Source: SXXH01 sp041165735
GTDB lineage: Bacteria > Planctomycetota > UBA1135 > GCA-002686595
NCBI GenBank assembly: GCA_046341775.1
Contig: JBKDQQ010000039.1
Span: 1-11,099 of the forward strand
Reading direction: 5' to 3'
Length of the DNA: 11,099 bases
Shown: piece after piece, positions 5,793-11,099 of the stretch
How positions within the stretch are numbered: the first letter of the stretch is position 1
Layout: every line of letters starts with the position of its first letter
Notes under the pieces: model-generated
The model's input: the letters and a program-made list of their open reading frames with translations, nothing else
The model's database searches: none
Told to the model about the DNA's origin: nothing
Made by a program: the position numbers and the translations under genes

Positions 5793-8375
5793 ATGAACCA
5801 ATCGTCCCTCACAGGCCGCGGCCCCAGGCGCCGCACGCGTCGCGGCGTGCGCGTCGCGGAGCGCGTGGCGAAGGTACTCATCACCATCGGCGGCGTCGGG
5901 ACGATCATCGCCGTCACCCTGATCTTCGTCTTCCTGGTGTGGGTCGTGACGCCGCTCTTCTTGGGCGGGGAACCCGCGGCGCGCGACTCGGTCGCGAGCA
6001 AGGGAGCGCGCGAGGCGGTGGCGCACGTCGTCGTCGACGAGTATCTGGTGCTCGCCGCCGAGATCGACGCGGCCGGCGTGGCGCGCGCGTGGCGCCTCGA
6101 CGACGGCGAGCTCCTGTCCGAGACGCGGCCCTTCGGCGAGGCGCGCCCCGCCTGCCACGGCGCCCGCGGCGACACCCTCGCGTTCGGCTTCGCCGACGGC
6201 ACCGCGCGCCTCTACACGCCCTCCTTCGAGAGCGAGTTCGTGCCCGCCGCCGAGCGCGAGGCCGTGCTGGCGCGCATGGGGGACTCGGAACTGGCGACCA
6301 TCGACGGCTCCCTCGTGCAGCGCACGCGCGACGGCTCGTTGCGGCGCCAGCGCTTCGCGCCCGTGGTCTCCGAGGCGTTCGAGCTGAAGCCGGGCGTGGC
6401 GGTCGAGGCGATCGACGCGTCCATCCACTCCGAGGGCGGCATCGTCTTCGCGCGCCACGCGGACGGCACGCTCGCCCTGGCGCGCCTCGTGCGCTCCGAG
6501 AACCCCTTCACCGGCGAGGTCGAGAGCAGCCTCGAGGTCCATCCCGTGCCGTTCGAGCCGTCGCGCGCCGACGCGCCGCTGCGCGTGCTCGTGCTCGGCG
6601 AAGGCGACCGGCTCATGGCGGTGTGGGCGGACGGCGACGCGGTGCGCTTCGACGCGCGCGACCCGACGGCGGCCAAGGCCGTCGAGCGCCTCGACCTCGT
6701 CGAGGGCGAGGGCCAAGTGCGCGCGCTCGACTTCCTCGTCGGCCGCAACACGCTGCTCGTGGGCGAGTCCACCGGCAAGGTGGGCGCGTGGTTCGGCACC
6801 AAGCCCGACGAGGGCTCCCGTCCTGCCGACGGCGTCGTCTTCGCGCGCGCGCACGAATTCGCGTTCGGCGACTCGCCCGTCGTGGCGCTCGCCGCGTCCG
6901 CGCGCAACCGCAGCTTCCTCGCCGGCACGGAGGACGGCACGCTGCGCCTCGGCTACGCCACCAGCGGCAAGCTCGTGGCGGAAGTCGCGTTGCGCGACGC
7001 CGGGCCGATCGATTCGTTGGCGATCGCCCCCAAGGACGACGCCATCGTCGCTTCGCATCGCGCGGGATTGTCGAGCTGGAGCGTGGATCTCGGGCACCCG
7101 GAAGCCACCCTCGCCGCCTTGTTCGCCCCCGTGTGGTACGAGGGCTACCCGCGCCCGGAGCACACCTGGCAGAGCTCCTCGGGCTCGGACGACTTCGAAG
7201 CCAAGTTCGGCTTGCTGCCGCTCGTGTTCGGCACGCTCAAGGCGACCTTCTACGCGATGCTCTTCGGCGTGCCGTTGGCGCTGCTCGCCGCGATCTACAC
7301 CAGCGAGTTCCTCTCGCCGCGCCTGCGCGCCCCGCTCAAGTCGATGACGGAGATGATGGCGAGCCTGCCCAGCGTCGTGCTGGGCTTCATCGCCGCCCTG
7401 GTCATCGCGCCGCTGGTCAAGGACTTGCTGCCGGCCTTGCTGGCGATGCTCGTCACCGTGCCGTTCATGCTGCTGCTCGGCGCGCATCTGTGGCAATTGC
7501 AGCGCGCCGACCGCATCGTGCGCTGGTCGGGCGCGCCGCGCTTCGCCGCCACCGCCGCGATGCTGCCGGCGGGCGCGCTGCTCGGCCTGCTTTGCGGCGG
7601 CTTGTTCGAGGGCCTGCTCTTCGGCGGCGACCTCGTCGCCTGGCTGTCGGGCGGCGCCGGAGGCGCCGCGGGCGGCTTCTTCGTGCTGCTCCTGCCCGCG
7701 AGCCTGCTCGTCGTCGGTTGGTTCTCCGCGCGCCATGCGGCGCCGTGGCTGCGTCGCCGCTCCGGGGGCTGGAGCCGCCAGCGCATCGCCGCCGCCGACC
7801 TCGCCAAGTTCCTCGTCGCCACGCTGGCCGTGCTGGCCCTCGCGTCCACCGGCGGCTGGCTGCTCGCCGGCGCGGGCCTCGACGCGCGCGGCGGCGTGCT
7901 CGACACCTACGACCAGCGCAACGCGTTGATCGTGGGCTTCGTGATGGGCTTCGCCGTCATCCCGATCATCTACACGCTGGCCGAGGACGCCTTGTCCAGC
8001 GTGCCCGCGCACCTGCGCCTGGCGTCGCTCGGCGCGGGCGCGACGCAGTGGCAGACCGCCTCGCGCGTCGTCGTGCCCACCGCCATGAGCGGGCTGTTCT
8101 CCGCGCTGATGATCGGCCTCGGTCGCGCGGTGGGGGAGACGATGATCGTGCTCATGGCCGCCGGCAACACGCCGCTGATGAGCTGGAACATCTTCGACGG
8201 CTTCCGCACCCTTTCGGCGAACATCGCCGTCGAGCTGCCCGAGGCCGTGCGCGACAGCACGCACTACCGCACGCTGTTCCTCGCCGGCCTGTGCTTGTTC
8301 GCCATGACCTTCGCGCTGAACACGCTGGCCGAGATCGTGCGCCAACGCGTGCGCCGGAGGTCGTACCAGTTGTGA
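5793..8375 (+). CDS. pstC: Phosphate ABC transporter permease PstC, large form with extracytoplasmic domain
   Basis: PstC is one of two membrane subunits forming the phosphate channel. At 860 residues it far exceeds the roughly 300-320 of the Escherichia coli protein and belongs to the large Pseudomonas/Vibrio-like type. An Arg-rich cytoplasmic N-terminus precedes a membrane segment (about 28-57). Residues about 65-470 form an extracytoplasmic domain with seven short DG-type repeats, suggesting a beta-propeller. The permease core spans about 475-850. Its EAA loop, which contacts PstB, begins EDALSSVPAHLRLASLGAGA (731-750), followed by GRAVGETMIVLMAAGN (777-792) and DGFRTLSANIAVE (802-814). 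Three extra hydrophobic helices (about 588-611, 624-646, 671-693) precede the EAA loop. The start at ATG 5793 gives a normal N-terminus but lacks a Shine-Dalgarno sequence. Its stop overlaps the pstA start. Confidence 0.95.
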   Translation: MNQSSLTGRGPRRRTRRGVRVAERVAKVLITIGGVGTIIAVTLIFVFLVWVVTPLFLGGEPAARDSVASKGAREAVAHVVVDEYLVLAAEIDAAGVARAWRLDDGELLSETRPFGEARPACHGARGDTLAFGFADGTARLYTPSFESEFVPAAEREAVLARMGDSELATIDGSLVQRTRDGSLRRQRFAPVVSEAFELKPGVAVEAIDASIHSEGGIVFARHADGTLALARLVRSENPFTGEVESSLEVHPVPFEPSRADAPLRVLVLGEGDRLMAVWADGDAVRFDARDPTAAKAVERLDLVEGEGQVRALDFLVGRNTLLVGESTGKVGAWFGTKPDEGSRPADGVVFARAHEFAFGDSPVVALAASARNRSFLAGTEDGTLRLGYATSGKLVAEVALRDAGPIDSLAIAPKDDAIVASHRAGLSSWSVDLGHPEATLAALFAPVWYEGYPRPEHTWQSSSGSDDFEAKFGLLPLVFGTLKATFYAMLFGVPLALLAAIYTSEFLSPRLRAPLKSMTEMMASLPSVVLGFIAALVIAPLVKDLLPALLAMLVTVPFMLLLGAHLWQLQRADRIVRWSGAPRFAATAAMLPAGALLGLLCGGLFEGLLFGGDLVAWLSGGAGGAAGGFFVLLLPASLLVVGWFSARHAAPWLRRRSGGWSRQRIAAADLAKFLVATLAVLALASTGGWLLAGAGLDARGGVLDTYDQRNALIVGFVMGFAVIPIIYTLAEDALSSVPAHLRLASLGAGATQWQTASRVVVPTAMSGLFSALMIGLGRAVGETMIVLMAAGNTPLMSWNIFDGFRTLSANIAVELPEAVRDSTHYRTLFLAGLCLFAMTFALNTLAEIVRQRVRRRSYQL
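8356..8374 (+). promoter_or_regulatory. Ribosome binding site and GTG start of pstA
   Basis: GGAGG (8356-8360) lies inside the end of pstC, eleven bases before GTG 8372. That GTG overlaps the pstC stop as GTGA, the arrangement of translational coupling. This favours GTG 8372 over the in-frame ATG at 8387, which is 26 bases from the site. The eleven-base spacing is slightly long. Confidence 0.6.
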
Positions 8376-10135
8376 GCGGCGTCGGCATGCAGCCCGGATC
8401 TCGCGTGGTCGAGAAGCGCCAGCGCCGCGAGCGCCAGCCCACTTCGCTGTCGGCGCACGGCGAGCCCTTCGTGTGGTTGGCGGGCGGCGCCATGGCCAGT
8501 TGCCTCGCGATGATCGTCGGCTTGCTCGCGCTCGTGCTGTGGCACGGCGGCGGCACCTTCTGGCCCGGTCGCGTGGTCGTGCTCGAACTCGTCGATGGCG
8601 CGCGCCTGAGCGGCGAGGTGAACGTCGAGGAGGACTACGCGCCCGCCGCGCAGGCCTTCGGCAAGGTTCCGGCCGAGTCCCGCGAGGCCGTCGTGCGCGC
8701 CGTCGCGGAGGCGGGCGGCGAGGCTCGCCGGCGCATGTTGCGCGTCGGCAACTACGAGCACACCGGCCAGCACTACCAGTGGGCCTCCGACTTCGAGGTC
8801 GTGCGCGAGTCCGAGCCCGAGTGGATGCTCGTGGTCGAACGCCTCGCGCGCGGCACGGCGGCGGGCCGCTTCTACGGCGAGCCGCGCGCTTTCGAGGTGG
8901 ACGGCACGGTGCAGGCCGAGGGGCCGGAGGCCAGTTGGCGCGCCTTCGAGGCGGAGCACGCGCGCGCGCGCGTCGAGCACGCGCGCCTCGAGCACCTGCA
9001 GTCGGAGGAGCTCGGCGCGATCAACCACGAGCTCGAGGCCCTGCGCTTGCGCGTGCGCGCGGTCGAGATGCGCGAGGGCGCGGGCGGAGCCGCGCACCTC
9101 GCCGCCAAGGAGCAGGCGGCCGAGGAGGATCGCGCCTTGAGGCGCCGCTTCGCCGAGGTCGAGCGCGAAGCCTCCGCGTTGTCGGGCGAACTGGCGCGTC
9201 GCGTGCTGGTCCTCGAGACCGCCGACGGCAAGACCACGCGCACGCAGCTCTCCGACATCGTGCTGGCCTACCCGGCGAACCAGTTGGGCTTCTTCGACAA
9301 GCTCGGCGTGTACGTCGAGCGCTGGAGCGAGTTCCTCTTCGACCAGCCGCGCGAGGCGAACAGCGAAGGCGGGGTGTGGCCGGCGATCTTCGGCACCGTC
9401 GTCATGACGCTGCTCATGTCGCTCGCCGTGGTGCCCTTCGGCGTCCTGGCGGCGCTCTACCTGCGCGAATACGCCAAGCCCGGGCCGCTCGTCAGCACGG
9501 TGCGCATCGCCGTCAACAACCTCGCCGGCGTGCCGAGCATCGTCTTCGGCGTCTTCGGCCTGGGCTTCTTCTGCTACATCTGCGGCGCCTCGATCGACCA
9601 GCTGCTCTACTCGGAGCGCCTGCCGAACCCGACCTTCGGCAAGGGCGGCGTGCTGTGGGCCTCGTTCACCTTGGCGCTCCTGACCCTGCCGGTGGTGATC
9701 GTCGCCACCGAGGAGGCCCTCGCGGCCGTGCCCGGTTCGATGCGCGAAGGCAGCTACGCCTGCGGCGCGACCAAGTGGCAGACGATCCAACGCATCGTCC
9801 TGCCGCGCGCCATGCCGGGCATCATGACCGGCATGATCCTCGCCATCGCGCGCGGCGCCGGCGAGGTCGCGCCCTTGATGCTCGTCGGCGCGGTCAAGGT
9901 CGCGCCCGAGATGGCCGTCGACGGCTCCTTCCCGTACCTCCACCCCGAGCGCAGCTTCATGCACCTCGGCTTCCACATCTATGACCTCGGCTTCCAGAGC
10001 CCGAACAGCGAGGCGGCCAAGCCGATGGTCTACACGACGACGCTGCTGTTGATCCTCCTGATCGTGCTGCTCAACGTGGCGGCGATCTGGGTGCGCAACC
10101 GCCTGCGGCGCCGCTACACGGCGGGCGTCGTCTGA
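8372..10135 (+). CDS. pstA: Phosphate ABC transporter permease PstA, large form with periplasmic coiled coil
   Basis: PstA is the second channel subunit, partner of PstC. It has 587 residues, about twice the Escherichia coli protein, and matches the large Pseudomonas-type PstA. A membrane helix lies at about 34-57. An extracytoplasmic region follows (58-335) with a charged, Ala/Glu/Arg-rich stretch (about 186-275) that should form a coiled coil. The permease core starts near GGVWPAIFGTVVMTLLMSLA (333-352) and includes YLREYAKPGP, RIAVNNLAGVPSIVFGVFGL (378-397), the EAA loop EEALAAVPGSMREGSYACGA (447-466), GAGEVAPLMLVGAVK and FMHLGFHIYDLGFQSPNSEA (529-548). Start GTG 8372 overlaps pstC by four bases; ATG 8387 is the alternative. 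The same frame stays open far upstream, but only as a shadow of pstS and pstC. Confidence 0.94.
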   Translation: MSGVGMQPGSRVVEKRQRRERQPTSLSAHGEPFVWLAGGAMASCLAMIVGLLALVLWHGGGTFWPGRVVVLELVDGARLSGEVNVEEDYAPAAQAFGKVPAESREAVVRAVAEAGGEARRRMLRVGNYEHTGQHYQWASDFEVVRESEPEWMLVVERLARGTAAGRFYGEPRAFEVDGTVQAEGPEASWRAFEAEHARARVEHARLEHLQSEELGAINHELEALRLRVRAVEMREGAGGAAHLAAKEQAAEEDRALRRRFAEVEREASALSGELARRVLVLETADGKTTRTQLSDIVLAYPANQLGFFDKLGVYVERWSEFLFDQPREANSEGGVWPAIFGTVVMTLLMSLAVVPFGVLAALYLREYAKPGPLVSTVRIAVNNLAGVPSIVFGVFGLGFFCYICGASIDQLLYSERLPNPTFGKGGVLWASFTLALLTLPVVIVATEEALAAVPGSMREGSYACGATKWQTIQRIVLPRAMPGIMTGMILAIARGAGEVAPLMLVGAVKVAPEMAVDGSFPYLHPERSFMHLGFHIYDLGFQSPNSEAAKPMVYTTTLLLILLIVLLNVAAIWVRNRLRRRYTAGVV

Positions 10136-10145
10136 CCCCCGACGC

Positions 10146-10150
10146 GAGGA
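10146..10150 (+). promoter_or_regulatory. Ribosome binding site of pstB
   Basis: GAGGA lies eight bases before GTG 10159, in the 23-base gap after pstA. It supports the GTG start over the in-frame ATG at 10204, which has no such site. Confidence 0.65.
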
Positions 10151-10158
10151 ATCCAGTC

Positions 10159-11079
<921 letters not shown>

Positions 11080-11099
11080 GCGGCGCGGGGACTGTCGCG

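Noticed and set aside
4587..8345. A 1252-codon open frame on the minus strand opposite pstS and pstC
   Set aside because: It lies fully antisense to two well-recognised genes and runs across their spacer. High G+C removes stop codons; the composition is typical of a shadow.
4574..8371. Continuous open frame upstream of pstA through pstS and pstC, suggesting a giant fusion
   Set aside because: Only the part after 8372 resembles a protein family. The upstream part is an Arg-rich out-of-frame reading of pstS and pstC, and a ribosome binding site and GTGA overlap mark the pstA start.
8264..9976. A 570-codon open frame on the minus strand opposite pstA
   Set aside because: It is an antisense shadow, rich in Ala, Arg, His and Asp, with no recognisable domain.

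Overview
The window comes from a very GC-rich bacterium (coding parts run at roughly 70-75% G+C). It holds two divergent operons separated by about 800 bases of much lower G+C. On the minus strand (1-3839) lies the start of an alternative complex III (ACIII) operon: actA, a membrane-anchored pentahaem cytochrome c, followed by actB, the fused molybdopterin-oxidoreductase-like and iron-sulfur subunit. actB runs off the left edge; actC and the remaining act genes would be expected beyond it. On the plus strand (4641-11079) lies a complete high-affinity phosphate transporter in the order pstS-pstC-pstA-pstB. phoU would be expected just past the right edge.

The likely host is a planctomycete-like bacterium. 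This is an inference from the fused TAT-type ActB, the high G+C and the scarcity of Shine-Dalgarno sequences. Myxococcota, Acidobacteriota or Gemmatimonadota cannot be excluded from the sequence alone.

Layout: 1-3097 actB (minus, 3' partial); 3177-3839 actA (minus); 3840-4640 divergent intergenic region with a good sigma70-like promoter for actA, several inverted repeats, a possible 35-codon small ORF and an AT-rich candidate pstS promoter; 4641-5654 pstS; 5655-5792 spacer with a strong hairpin; 5793-8375 pstC; 8372-10135 pstA, overlapping pstC by four bases; 10159-11079 pstB after a 23-base gap.

How the genes work together: ActA and ActB are the electron-transfer part of a quinol-oxidising complex that replaces cytochrome bc1 and passes electrons to cytochrome c or directly to a terminal oxidase. 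PstS captures phosphate outside the cytoplasmic membrane, PstC and PstA form the membrane channel, and the PstB ATPase powers import. The permeases are of the large type known from Pseudomonas and Vibrio. Each carries a big extracytoplasmic domain: seven propeller-like repeats in PstC and a coiled coil in PstA. These domains, the hairpin after pstS and the unusual intergenic island are the parts most worth a second look. I found no CRISPR array, tRNA, rRNA, insertion sequence or clearly novel system.
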